A DNA stretch of 64,000 bases, taken from NCBI GenBank assembly GCA_903825395.1, contig CAIKAF010000026.1, positions 1-64,000 of the forward strand, read 5' to 3'. Positions 52,027-60,256 of the stretch are shown here, one piece after another; position 1 is the stretch's first letter; each line of letters starts with the position of its first letter. The stretch is from an uncultured Flavobacteriales bacterium (GTDB lineage: Bacteria; Bacteroidota; Bacteroidia; CAIKAF01). A program made the translations under genes and the position numbers. The notes beneath the pieces were generated by a model. It did no database searches, was not told the DNA's origin, and was given only the letters and a program-made list of their open reading frames with translations.

Positions 52027-52812
52027 TTATTCCAAATTGAATTTCAAGAAAAAGGCGTTTGGCCCTAGGTATTTTAATCTTCGGATATATCCCCAGTCGG
52101 TAATCTGTTCTCCGCATGGATTTGAACTCACCATTTCCATGGCTTCCCGTTCTCGAACGGTCTTGATTTGTTTGAGGTGAAATTTAGAGGAAATCTCAAA
52201 TGTATCCCTGCCGTCCGTGTACCTAACTAGATGATGGAATTTCAGTGGGCTTGTTTCCTGTTCATAGGTTTGAATAAGTCCTTCTTTATTTTCCTTCCAT
52301 TCTAGAATACGGCATTGATCATGAATGGTGTTATGGATTCTTCCAGATTCAACGTTAACATATAACCCGGCCGGTACAACTTGCTCCACCATTTCTATTC
52401 GTTCAATCGATTCCATTGAACCACTGCTGCTACTTATATTATCAATGCTACCGGCAGGTAAAACAGGTTTTGTTCTTGAACTAAGTACAAGAGCTTGCGA
52501 TTGAGCTTGGCCCCAAACCCGACCTTGATATAAAGGAAATGCCTGTCCATTGAGCACCCAAAATGAATGGTTTTTTAGAATAACCAAATCAGATTCAGAG
52601 TTGTTTTTGAACTGGAATTGAGCATTTCCTCCATCTCCCCACAAATTATAAATCAATGAACATCGTTCATCCTGATAAACAAGCCCATCGGTCAGCTTCT
52701 CTGCTCGTTCAGCATCTATTGTAAAGAGCTGATAATAAGGCTCAAATGAACAACCTGAAAGAAAGCCAATTGAAGTTAAAAGCAATAAATATTGGATTGA
52801 AAATCTACTCAT
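52027..52812 (-). CDS. Lipoprotein of unknown function
   Basis: A 261-residue protein with a lipoprotein signal peptide (lipobox FLSGC, Cys at about 20). No domain is recognised. Features: DERCSLIYNLWGDGGNAQFQFKNNSE (a possible beta-sandwich), a Ser-rich loop SIDNISSSSGSMES, and KFHLKQIKTVREREAME. The start is ATG 52812; the longer frame up to 53040 translates REP repeats and is rejected. Flanked on both sides by REP clusters. Confidence 0.7.
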   Translation of the reverse strand: MSRFSIQYLLLLTSIGFLSGCSFEPYYQLFTIDAERAEKLTDGLVYQDERCSLIYNLWGDGGNAQFQFKNNSESDLVILKNHSFWVLNGQAFPLYQGRVWGQAQSQALVLSSRTKPVLPAGSIDNISSSSGSMESIERIEMVEQVVPAGLYVNVESGRIHNTIHDQCRILEWKENKEGLIQTYEQETSPLKFHHLVRYTDGRDTFEISSKFHLKQIKTVREREAMEMVSSNPCGEQITDWGYIRRLKYLGPNAFFLKFNLE

Positions 52813-52871
52813 AATCAAAAATAGGTAAAAGCAATAAAGCGCCAATTCTATTCCGGTTATTATTTTTCCAC

Positions 52872-53053
52872 GTAGGAGCATACCTGTGTGTATGCTCCTG
52901 TCCAAGTGTATGCTCTTTGGCGTCGAATGGGGCAAACCTTCGTGTTTGCCCCGGCGTCTTGAAAGGCCTGGATGGCTTGGGGGCAAACACGAAGGTTTGC
53001 CCCAGCGTCTTGAAAGGCCTGGATGGCTTGGGGCAAACACGAAGGTTTGCCTC
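52872..53053. repeat. REP cluster (mosaic element) upstream of lnt 3' end
   Basis: (1) 52872-52898: GTAG head overlapping palindrome GGAGCATAC-ctgtgt-GTATGCTCC. (2) 52929-52952: GGGGCAAAC-cttcgt-GTTTGCCCC. (3) 52980-53003 and (4) 53030-53053: the same palindrome with the inverse loop (acgaag). Palindromes 2-4 recur every 50-51 bp, separated by a conserved spacer containing GCGTCTTGAAAGGCCTGG. Confidence 0.85.
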
Positions 53054-53067
53054 GGCGTCTCGATATT

Positions 53068-54660
53068 CTATTTAGCTGCCTTGAGCCGTTTTACCAGCAT
53101 GGCCAGCAAAAGCAAGCCCGATATCCAAACTGAAAACCGCCCAAGCCAATCGCCATAAACCACATAGGGTGTAATGCTTTCATTCAGCTGAATCTGCCCT
53201 TTTATGGCCCCCTTCGTTTCATAGGCTAAGGTCTGTTGCACATCGCCCCGTTGATTTATAAAACAAGATATGCCGGTATTGGCAGAACGCGCCACCGACC
53301 GCCGGGTTTCAATGGCCCGTAAGCGGGCATAGGCCAACAGTTGACGGTGCCCGGGGGTGTTGCCCCACCAAGCATCGTTGGTAATAATGCCAAAATGAGT
53401 AGCCCCATTGCGCACAAATCGAGCGCAAAATTCGCCGAAAACAGATTCGTAACACACAATAGGAGCGGTTCGCAAATCTTCCCGCCCCGAATGCACCAAG
53501 ACTGTCCGTTCTTCTTGGGTGCCCATATTCCCCATTAAGCCTCCAATGCTATTGAATAAAATGTGCTGTACAGGTTTTAACACCGATGCAAAGGGCAGCC
53601 GTTCCACGCCCGGAACCAGTTTGGATTTGTGGTAAAGCCCTTGACTGCCATCTGGATTCAACAGCAGCGCACTGTTGTGGTCGTCAATCCAGGCGCCCTG
53701 CGGACCCGGATTTGCGCTGAGCGGAACCGGATGCGTATTGGCCGGAAGCCATTCAATGTAGTACACTCCGGTTAACACCGCCGTATGTCCGTTTTTAGTT
53801 AAATTTCTAAATGAGGTTAAAGGTCCTTCCTCATAGCGTTGGTCGGCCCAAATGGGTTGGGGAATGGCCGTTTCAGGAAACAATATCAGGTCGGTACTGC
53901 CTCCGGCCGTTTGCTCGGCCAGGCGCGTCATTTCTGCAATTTGCTGAGCGGACGAGCCATTGAATTTTTCCCTGTAAGGGTCAACATTGGGTTGAATGCA
54001 CACCATTTCGGCGGGCTTTCCCTGTTCGGAATAACTGAAATAGCGGATTAGGGAAAATGCCATGGGCAGCACAATCCAGGCCAAGGGTAGGGCCAGCTTT
54101 CTGGCGCTGGTTTTTCGGCCCTGCCTCCACCATTCCCAAGCCAGAATGTTGGCGACCAATACCCAGGCAGTTCCGCCCAAAACGCCTGTAATTTCATACC
54201 ATTGCACCAAGGAATACCAGCCGGCAAAACCGTTGCCCAGCTGAAGCCAGGGCCAGGTCAAATCCCAATTCAAGTGCAGGTATTCAAAGCTCAGCCAGAA
54301 TAACAGCAAGGCCAGATAGCCCCGTTGCCGCCCAAAACTTCGGCCCAGCTGCTCGGCCAACCACCAAACCACAGCCATAAATAGGGCATTAAATACAATG
54401 GCCATAATGGCTCCGCCGGCGGTGGAGTTCCAAATCCACCATGTAGTAAACGCATTGAAGCTCAGGAAGGTGGCCCAGCTGAGCATGAAAATCCGCAGTC
54501 CCTTGCGGGCCGCCGAATCGCTGCGCACCTGTTCATTAAGCCAGAGCAGGGGAACCAGGGCAAAAAACAGCAGAACGGGCAACCCGCGTTCCGGCCATGC
54601 CGCCGCCATCATCACCCCTGAAATAAGCGGCAGCAGACCAATTAGAGCCTTTTTATTCAT
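53068..54660 (-). CDS. lnt: Apolipoprotein N-acyltransferase
   Basis: Lnt adds the third acyl chain to lipoproteins in the inner membrane. The 530-residue protein has about six N-terminal membrane spans, then a periplasmic nitrilase domain with catalytic Glu in LFPETAIPQP, Lys in YHKSKLVPGVERLPF and Cys in IVCYESVFGEF, and a final C-terminal span. It may act on the several lipoproteins encoded in this window. ATG 54660 lies 4 nt after a TACCTTTA box. Confidence 0.94.
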   Translation of the reverse strand: MNKKALIGLLPLISGVMMAAAWPERGLPVLLFFALVPLLWLNEQVRSDSAARKGLRIFMLSWATFLSFNAFTTWWIWNSTAGGAIMAIVFNALFMAVVWWLAEQLGRSFGRQRGYLALLLFWLSFEYLHLNWDLTWPWLQLGNGFAGWYSLVQWYEITGVLGGTAWVLVANILAWEWWRQGRKTSARKLALPLAWIVLPMAFSLIRYFSYSEQGKPAEMVCIQPNVDPYREKFNGSSAQQIAEMTRLAEQTAGGSTDLILFPETAIPQPIWADQRYEEGPLTSFRNLTKNGHTAVLTGVYYIEWLPANTHPVPLSANPGPQGAWIDDHNSALLLNPDGSQGLYHKSKLVPGVERLPFASVLKPVQHILFNSIGGLMGNMGTQEERTVLVHSGREDLRTAPIVCYESVFGEFCARFVRNGATHFGIITNDAWWGNTPGHRQLLAYARLRAIETRRSVARSANTGISCFINQRGDVQQTLAYETKGAIKGQIQLNESITPYVVYGDWLGRFSVWISGLLLLAMLVKRLKAAK

Positions 54661-54664
54661 GGCT

Positions 54665-54672
54665 TAAAGGTA
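54665..54672 (-). promoter_or_regulatory. -7 box (TACCTTTA) 4 nt before lnt
   Basis: One mismatch to TAnnTTTG on the minus strand, with the same 4-nt spacing to ATG as other leaderless candidates. Confidence 0.4.
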
Positions 54673-54731
54673 GAAAATTGCTGGGCTTCACCGCCGATGT
54701 TTGGGTTAAGAAATGCAAGGGTTTATGGTTT

Positions 54732-54873
54732 GGGCGGCTGCGGGCTTTCAGCGGTAGTCCGCGGCCGGAAACACCGGGCCCAGCGGCTTTGCGTGGGCTC
54801 CCAAGGTCGCCTCCGCAGCACGCGGGCCCCGTGTTTCCGGCCTTGCGGGCAACCGGCTTCAATCCCTGCCGCA
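54732..54873 (-). repeat. 145-bp structured repeat, copy 7
   Basis: On the minus strand it starts GCGGCAGGGATTGAAG. Paired arms: CCGGTTGCCCGC/GCGGACTACCG and GGCCGGAAACACGGGGCCC against GGGCCCGGTGTTTCCGGCC (19 bp with one mismatch). The apical loop is GACCTTGGGA, shared only with copy 8. Head-to-head neighbour of copy 8 in the lnt/carboxylase divergent gap (54661-55107), which has no gene. Confidence 0.85.
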
Positions 54874-54916
54874 GCCACCTCATGGCTTGCTCCCCCTTTT
54901 AAGCCAAAACGCCGCC

Positions 54917-55060
54917 GGCGGGCGGGATTGAACAAGGTTGCCCGCAAAGACGGTTGGGTTGCTGCCCATGCGCTGCGCAGGCGACCTTGGGAGCCCGCGT
55001 AAAGCCATTGGGCAGCCCCAACCGGCTGCGGACTACCTGTGAAAGCCCGATAACCCGCCC
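54917..55060 (+). repeat. 145-bp structured repeat, copy 8
   Basis: Starts GGCGGGCGGGATTGAAC and ends AACCCGCCC (outer stem GGCGGG/CCCGCC instead of GCGGC/GCCGC). Paired arms: AAGGTTGCCCGC/GCGGACTACCT and CGGTTGGGTTGCTGCCCA against TGGGCAGCCCCAACCG. The apical loop GACCTTGGGA is as in copy 7. It ends 47 bp before the carboxylase start. Confidence 0.85.
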
Positions 55061-55079
55061 AAATCCCAATCCCAAACTG

Positions 55080-55087
55080 TATCTTTA
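55080..55087 (+). promoter_or_regulatory. -7 box (TATCTTTA) for the carboxylase gene
   Basis: A near match to TAnnTTTG, 20 nt before ATG 55108, just after repeat copy 8. Confidence 0.35.
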
Positions 55088-55107
55088 GCCTCACTAATTC
55101 ACCCGAT

Positions 55108-56736
55108 ATGGACTTGAAGTTCAATAAAAACGAGGATGCCCAGCGCCTGCTGCTGTCTGAGCTGAAAACCCGCGCAGAACGCCTGCGCATGGGTGGGGGA
55201 GCGGCTAAGCTCGAGAAGCACCGCAGCCAAGGAAAAATGACGGCCAGAGAACGCATTGATTTTCTGAAAGATAAGGACAGCCCGTTTTTGGAGCTAGGCT
55301 TGTTTGCCGGAGACGACATGTACAATGAAGATGGGGGTTGCCCCGCCGGCGGAGTGGTTATGGGGCTGGCCACCGTGAGCGGCCGGCAGTGCCTGATTGT
55401 GGCCAACGATGCCACAGTAAAGGCAGGAGCCTGGTTCCCCATTACCGCAAAGAAAAACCTCAGAGCCCAGGAAATTGCCATGGAAAACCGCCTGCCCATT
55501 ATTTATTTGGTGGACAGTGCCGGGGTGTATTTGCCCAAACAAGATGAGGTGTTTGCCGACAAAGAACATTTCGGCCGAATTTTCAGGAACAATTCCATCA
55601 TGTCATCGATGGGAATTACTCAAATTGCCGCCGTGATGGGGCCTTGTGTGGCGGGAGGAGCCTACCTGCCCATTCTGAGCGATGAAGCTCTGATTGTGAA
55701 GAAAACCGGCTCGATTTTTTTAGCCGGTTCTTATTTGGTGAAGGCCGCCATAGGGGAAGATGTGGACAATGAAACCCTGGGCGGAGCCTTAACCCATTCT
55801 GAAATTTCAGGGGTAACCGATTACGCCTGCGAAGACGATGCCGATTGCCTGAAGCGCATCCGCTTTATTATGGATAAGTTGGGTAAAACTCAAGATGCAG
55901 GATACGACCGGACCGAGCCGAAACTCCCCAAACGCGCCCTGAACGATGTGTATGGCGTGCTGCCCGAAAACCGCGATCAACCCTACGATGTGCGCGAGCT
56001 GTTGGAGTGCCTTTGCGATGAAGGAGAAATTCAAGAATACAAGGCAGGATACGGGAAAACCCTGGTTTGTGCCTATGCCCGAATTGATGGCTGGGCCGTA
56101 GGAATTGTAGCCAACCAACGGCTGGTGGTGAAAAATAAAAAAGGAGAAATGCAGTTTGGGGGCGTGATTTATTCGGATAGCGCCGATAAAGCCGCCCGCT
56201 TTATTATGAATTGCAACCAAAAACGAATTCCTCTGGTGTTTTTGCATGACGTCACCGGGTTTATGGTGGGCAGTAGATCTGAGCATGGTGGTATTATTAA
56301 AGATGGAGCCAAAATGGTGAATGCCGTTTCAAATTCCATTGTTCCAAAAATCACCGTGGTGATTGGAAATTCGTACGGAGCGGGCAATTACGCCATGTGT
56401 GGGAAAGCCTACGATCCGCGGTTTATCTTTGCTTGGCCCAGCGCACGCATTGCTGTGATGGGCGGAGCTCAGGCCGCCAAAACCCTGCTTCAAATTCAAA
56501 AGGCCACGCTAAAGGCCAAAGGAGAAGAACCCAATGCCCAAGCAGAAGCGCAGCTGCTGGAAACCATTACCCAGCGCTACAATGCCCAAACCAGTCCATA
56601 TTACGCTGCGGCTCGGCTGTGGGTAGATGAAATTATAGATCCGGCCCAAACCCGCATGTACATTTCGGCTGGACTTCAGGCGGCAAATCAAGCTCCGGAA
56701 CAGCGGGCATTTAATCCCGGTGTGATTCAAACCTAG
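55108..56736 (+). CDS. Acyl-CoA carboxylase carboxyltransferase subunit, MCC-beta-like
   Basis: A 542-residue carboxyltransferase with two crotonase-like halves. Order of motifs: REN/ARERIDFLKDKDSPFLELGLFAG, IYLVDSAGVYLPKQDEVF, GPCVAGGAYLPILSDE (first oxyanion site), IPLVFLHDVTGFMVG, GNSYGAGNYAMCGKAYDPRF (second site) and a C-terminal DEIIDPAQTR. It resembles 3-methylcrotonyl-CoA carboxylase beta (leucine degradation), more than propionyl-CoA carboxylase. The biotin-carrying alpha subunit is not in the window. Confidence 0.88.
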   Translation: MDLKFNKNEDAQRLLLSELKTRAERLRMGGGAAKLEKHRSQGKMTARERIDFLKDKDSPFLELGLFAGDDMYNEDGGCPAGGVVMGLATVSGRQCLIVANDATVKAGAWFPITAKKNLRAQEIAMENRLPIIYLVDSAGVYLPKQDEVFADKEHFGRIFRNNSIMSSMGITQIAAVMGPCVAGGAYLPILSDEALIVKKTGSIFLAGSYLVKAAIGEDVDNETLGGALTHSEISGVTDYACEDDADCLKRIRFIMDKLGKTQDAGYDRTEPKLPKRALNDVYGVLPENRDQPYDVRELLECLCDEGEIQEYKAGYGKTLVCAYARIDGWAVGIVANQRLVVKNKKGEMQFGGVIYSDSADKAARFIMNCNQKRIPLVFLHDVTGFMVGSRSEHGGIIKDGAKMVNAVSNSIVPKITVVIGNSYGAGNYAMCGKAYDPRFIFAWPSARIAVMGGAQAAKTLLQIQKATLKAKGEEPNAQAEAQLLETITQRYNAQTSPYYAAARLWVDEIIDPAQTRMYISAGLQAANQAPEQRAFNPGVIQT

Positions 56737-56853
56737 CCTGGTTTTGCGGGCAACTGTGGCGGTCACATTGAACCTGGAATGCAGGCAGATGCAGTCCGAT
56801 TCCTGTAAAAATGTGCCGTTGCGTTGGGCTCTGCCAATTTAGCGTCAGACTTG

Positions 56854-56861
56854 TACCTTTG
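56854..56861 (+). promoter_or_regulatory. Promoter -7 box (TACCTTTG) 4 nt before metG
   Basis: An exact match with 4-nt spacing to ATG 56866, predicting a leaderless metG transcript. Confidence 0.55.
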
Positions 56862-56865
56862 CACC

Positions 56866-58929
56866 ATGTCGAAACCATTGACGATTACGGCGGCCCTGCC
56901 TTATGCCAACGGCCCCTTGCACATTGGGCACCTGGCCGGAGCTTATTTGCCGGCCGATATTTTTGCGCGCTATCAGCGGTTGCATGGCCGCGATGTGGCT
57001 TTTATATGCGGGTCAGATGAGCATGGTGCAGCCATTACCCTGCGCGCCCGAAAAGAGGGAATCAGCCCCAAAGAAATCATTGATACCTATCACGAAATCA
57101 ATCGGAAGGCCTTTTCTGATTTTGGTATCTCATTTGATATATACCATCGGACCTCAGATGACTTGCACAAAGAAACGGCTCAGGCCTTTTTCAGCACCCT
57201 ACTTGAAAAGGGCGCTTTAGAGGTGCGGGAATCAGAACAGTTTTTTGATGAGCAATTTCAACAATTTTTAGCCGACCGCTACATTACGGGTACCTGTCCG
57301 AAATGCAAGCAGCCGGGAGCCTATGGCGACCAATGCGAGAAATGTGGCAGCTCGCTGAATCCCGACGATTTAATTCAGCCTCAATCGACCTTGTCGGGCG
57401 GCACTCCGGTAAAACGGAAAACCAAGCATTGGTATTTACCTATGCAGGAGCATCAGGCATGGCTTCAGCAGTGGCTGAGTACCGGAAAATTTGACGGCAT
57501 GCAAGCCCCGGTTACGGCCCACAATCCGGAAGAGTGGAAGTCAAATGTTATGGGGCAGTGCATGTCTTGGCTTCAGGACGGCCTGCGGCCCAGAGCCATG
57601 ACTCGAGATTTGGATTGGGGAGTTCCGGTTCCCCTTCCCGATGCCGAGGGAAAAGTGCTGTACGTTTGGTTGGATGCACCTATTGGGTATATTTCGGCCA
57701 CCAAAGCCTGGGCTAAGGAACATGGCCGGTCTTGGCAGCGCCATTGGACCGATCCTGATGCCCGGTTGATCCATTTTATTGGAAAAGACAACATCGTGTT
57801 CCATTGCTTAATATTTCCAATTTTATTAAAAAGCCATGGAGGTTTTGTTCTTCCCGAAAATGTGCCGGCCAATGAATTCCTGAATTTAGAAGGGCAAAAG
57901 ATTTCTACCAGTCGGAACCATGCCGTTTGGCTGCACGAATACATGCAGGATCTCCCTGGAAAGCGCGACGAATTGCGGTATGTTTTGTGTTCCATTGCCC
58001 CTGAAACGGGCGACAGTGAGTTTACCTGGAAGGATTTTCAAACCCGTGTGAACAGTGAATTGGTTGCTGTATTGGGAAATTTGGTGAACCGGGTGATGGT
58101 TCTGCACCATTCTTATTTTCAAGGTCGGTGTTCGCGTGCTGCCGGTTGCGAAAAACCTGAATTGCACAAGGCCGTGGCCCGTATGTACGATGAGGTGCAA
58201 CAGCATGTTGAGGCCTACCGCTTTCGAAATGCCCTGCAATCTGTCATGGAATTGGCGCGCGAAGGGAATCGGCACCTCACCGTCTGTGAACCATGGAAAA
58301 CCATTAAAATCAATCCGGAACAGGCCCAAGCAGATTTGGAGGATATGCTGTGGATGTTGGCTCACCTGGCGACGGGCTTACAGCCTTTTCTGCCCGATAC
58401 CGCTCAGCGCATGTTGCACATGCTAAACCTGCCCGAAAAATTAAATTGGCAGGATGAAATTGGCTGGGAGCGCGAGCATCAACTGAATGCGACGGAAATG
58501 TTGTTTGAAAAAATTGAAGATACAGCCATGGATGCACAACGCGATAAATTAACACCACAGGCTCCTGAGGTTCAGCCAAATTCTACGCTATCGCCCGCTT
58601 TAGGATCCATTTCCTTTCAGGATTTTAGTCGATGCGACATTCGTATTGCCACGGTGTTGGCGGCCGAACCTGTTGAAGGAGCCAACCGCTTGCTTAAATT
58701 AACTGTTGATACGGGATTGGATACCCGCACCGTTGTTAGTGGAATTGCCGAGCATTATGCTCCGGCTGAAGTGGTGGGTCGGCAGGTATGCCTATTGGTG
58801 AATTTAGAACCCCGTACATTGCGGGGCGTTGAAAGCCAGGGAATGATTTTAATGGCTGAAGATGCATCCGGACGGCTCCATTTTGTTTCGCCTCCTGAGG
58901 CCGTAAACAACGGAGCTACGGTAAAATAA
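56866..58929 (+). CDS. metG: Methionyl-tRNA synthetase
   Basis: Charges tRNA-Met. The 687-residue protein has the class I HIGH motif PLHIGHLAG, a zinc knuckle CPKCKQPG...CEKCG (about 145-162), a KMSKS variant QKISTSR (about 344-350), and a C-terminal EMAP/tRNA-binding OB domain (FSRCDIRIATVLAAEPVEGA, from about 590), which gives dimerisation. The start ATG 56866 is supported by the -7 box and the family N-terminus. pabB-like follows after 7 nt. Confidence 0.96.
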   Translation: MSKPLTITAALPYANGPLHIGHLAGAYLPADIFARYQRLHGRDVAFICGSDEHGAAITLRARKEGISPKEIIDTYHEINRKAFSDFGISFDIYHRTSDDLHKETAQAFFSTLLEKGALEVRESEQFFDEQFQQFLADRYITGTCPKCKQPGAYGDQCEKCGSSLNPDDLIQPQSTLSGGTPVKRKTKHWYLPMQEHQAWLQQWLSTGKFDGMQAPVTAHNPEEWKSNVMGQCMSWLQDGLRPRAMTRDLDWGVPVPLPDAEGKVLYVWLDAPIGYISATKAWAKEHGRSWQRHWTDPDARLIHFIGKDNIVFHCLIFPILLKSHGGFVLPENVPANEFLNLEGQKISTSRNHAVWLHEYMQDLPGKRDELRYVLCSIAPETGDSEFTWKDFQTRVNSELVAVLGNLVNRVMVLHHSYFQGRCSRAAGCEKPELHKAVARMYDEVQQHVEAYRFRNALQSVMELAREGNRHLTVCEPWKTIKINPEQAQADLEDMLWMLAHLATGLQPFLPDTAQRMLHMLNLPEKLNWQDEIGWEREHQLNATEMLFEKIEDTAMDAQRDKLTPQAPEVQPNSTLSPALGSISFQDFSRCDIRIATVLAAEPVEGANRLLKLTVDTGLDTRTVVSGIAEHYAPAEVVGRQVCLLVNLEPRTLRGVESQGMILMAEDASGRLHFVSPPEAVNNGATVK

Positions 58930-58936
58930 ATGGTTC

Positions 58937-60256
58937 ATGGCTAGCGAATCTGTACCAGCTTCCTCGTTTCGGGTGCCCGCATTCTGGCCCCTGTTCGAAG
59001 AGGCGATACAGCAAGAAAGCCATGTGGCGGTGTTTGCCGACCATGGTTTTGCTCCCGAAACCCTTGAGGGAACATACCGCCCACCTTTGGCTTCGATGGT
59101 ATTGGCCTGGGGCGCCAATGAAGTTTGGACGGCGGAAGAAGGTGAAAATCCGTTTGCTCAGCCCGATTTGGTGCGGCCCTGGCTGGGGGTTTGGAGTTAT
59201 GAGCAAGGCTGGCAGGCTGCAGCTCCCCGAAAAACCCCGGCACATGCCACTGAACCGGCTTCGCCCTCGTTCTTCTCACCCAAGCATGTGTTGTATTTTA
59301 ACGGGGCAGAATGGAAATACATTGGAGAAGATGCGGGTGGACCGAGGGAATGGTTGGCCCAAACCGGATGGATAGAGGCTCCAATTCAACAGGAAACCCC
59401 AAGGTTGAACGCAGAATGGCAGTTTCCCCATGCCACCTACATGCACAAAGCCAAAACCCTGTTGGAGCATATTCGCCGGGGAGACATTTATGAAATCAAT
59501 TTTTGCAATCGATTGCAAATCACCTCAGACATTGAATCAGGTTGGGAACAATGGAAGCGGCTTGTTTCGATTTCTCCGATGCCCTTTAGTTGCTATATCA
59601 AGACACCTGAATTGGAACTGGTATCGGCAAGCCCCGAACGGTTTTTTTCATTGAGGCAGGGGTTGGTCTTTTCTCAACCCATGAAGGGAACCATACCCCG
59701 AGCAGGCAATCCGGAGGACGATAAAATCGCCGCTGAAACCTTAAAAAACAATCAAAAGGAACGTTCTGAAAACATCATGATATGTGATTTGGTGCGGAAC
59801 GATTTAAGTAAGGTGGCCGAAGCGGGAACGGTACTGGCGCGCGATGTATGTCAAATTCTTCCGTTTAAAGGCGTACATCAAATGATTTCAACCGTTGAAT
59901 GCAAGCTTAAATCGGGGTTGAGCCTGCATGATGTTTGGACAGCTACCTTTCCAATGGGCAGCATGACCGGAGCGCCAAAAGTCAGGGCCATGGAATTGAT
60001 TGCTGAACTGGAAGAGCAGCCCAGGGGATATTTTTCTGGCAGTGCCGCTTACTTTATTCCTGAACTTGGTTTTGAAAGCAATGTTATTATTCGCAGTATG
60101 ATTCGGCAAGGCGATGGGCCTTGGTATATTGGTGTGGGTTCGGCCCTAACCTTTGACTGTGTGCCGGAAGACGAATGGCAGGAATGTCAATGGAAAATCG
60201 CTCCTTTTCGCCGCCTCTTTAACCTAGAAATCAGCAACGATGCTCGATCGATTTAA
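58937..60256 (+). CDS. pabB: Chorismate-binding enzyme, aminodeoxychorismate synthase component I-like
   Basis: The 439-residue protein belongs to the anthranilate synthase/PabB/isochorismate synthase family, acting in the cytoplasm on chorismate. Signature segments: YEINFCNRL, MKGTIPRAGNPEDDK, RSENIMICDLVRNDLSKVAE, FPMGSMTGAPKVRAMELI and GVGSALTFDC. Family rules favour PabB (folate pathway) over TrpE because of the PMKGT/GSMTGAPK context and the lone placement, but this is inference. It overlaps tilS by 17 nt. Confidence 0.85.
   Translation: MASESVPASSFRVPAFWPLFEEAIQQESHVAVFADHGFAPETLEGTYRPPLASMVLAWGANEVWTAEEGENPFAQPDLVRPWLGVWSYEQGWQAAAPRKTPAHATEPASPSFFSPKHVLYFNGAEWKYIGEDAGGPREWLAQTGWIEAPIQQETPRLNAEWQFPHATYMHKAKTLLEHIRRGDIYEINFCNRLQITSDIESGWEQWKRLVSISPMPFSCYIKTPELELVSASPERFFSLRQGLVFSQPMKGTIPRAGNPEDDKIAAETLKNNQKERSENIMICDLVRNDLSKVAEAGTVLARDVCQILPFKGVHQMISTVECKLKSGLSLHDVWTATFPMGSMTGAPKVRAMELIAELEEQPRGYFSGSAAYFIPELGFESNVIIRSMIRQGDGPWYIGVGSALTFDCVPEDEWQECQWKIAPFRRLFNLEISNDARSI

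Noticed and set aside
52813..53040. N-terminal extension of the minus-strand lipoprotein
   Set aside because: It would be translated from REP palindromes, and it precedes a perfect lipoprotein signal peptide starting at 52812.
57573..57995. 140-codon frame antisense to metG and other long antisense frames (for example 12038-12457, 8650-9024)
   Set aside because: They lie wholly opposite confidently identified genes and have no family features.
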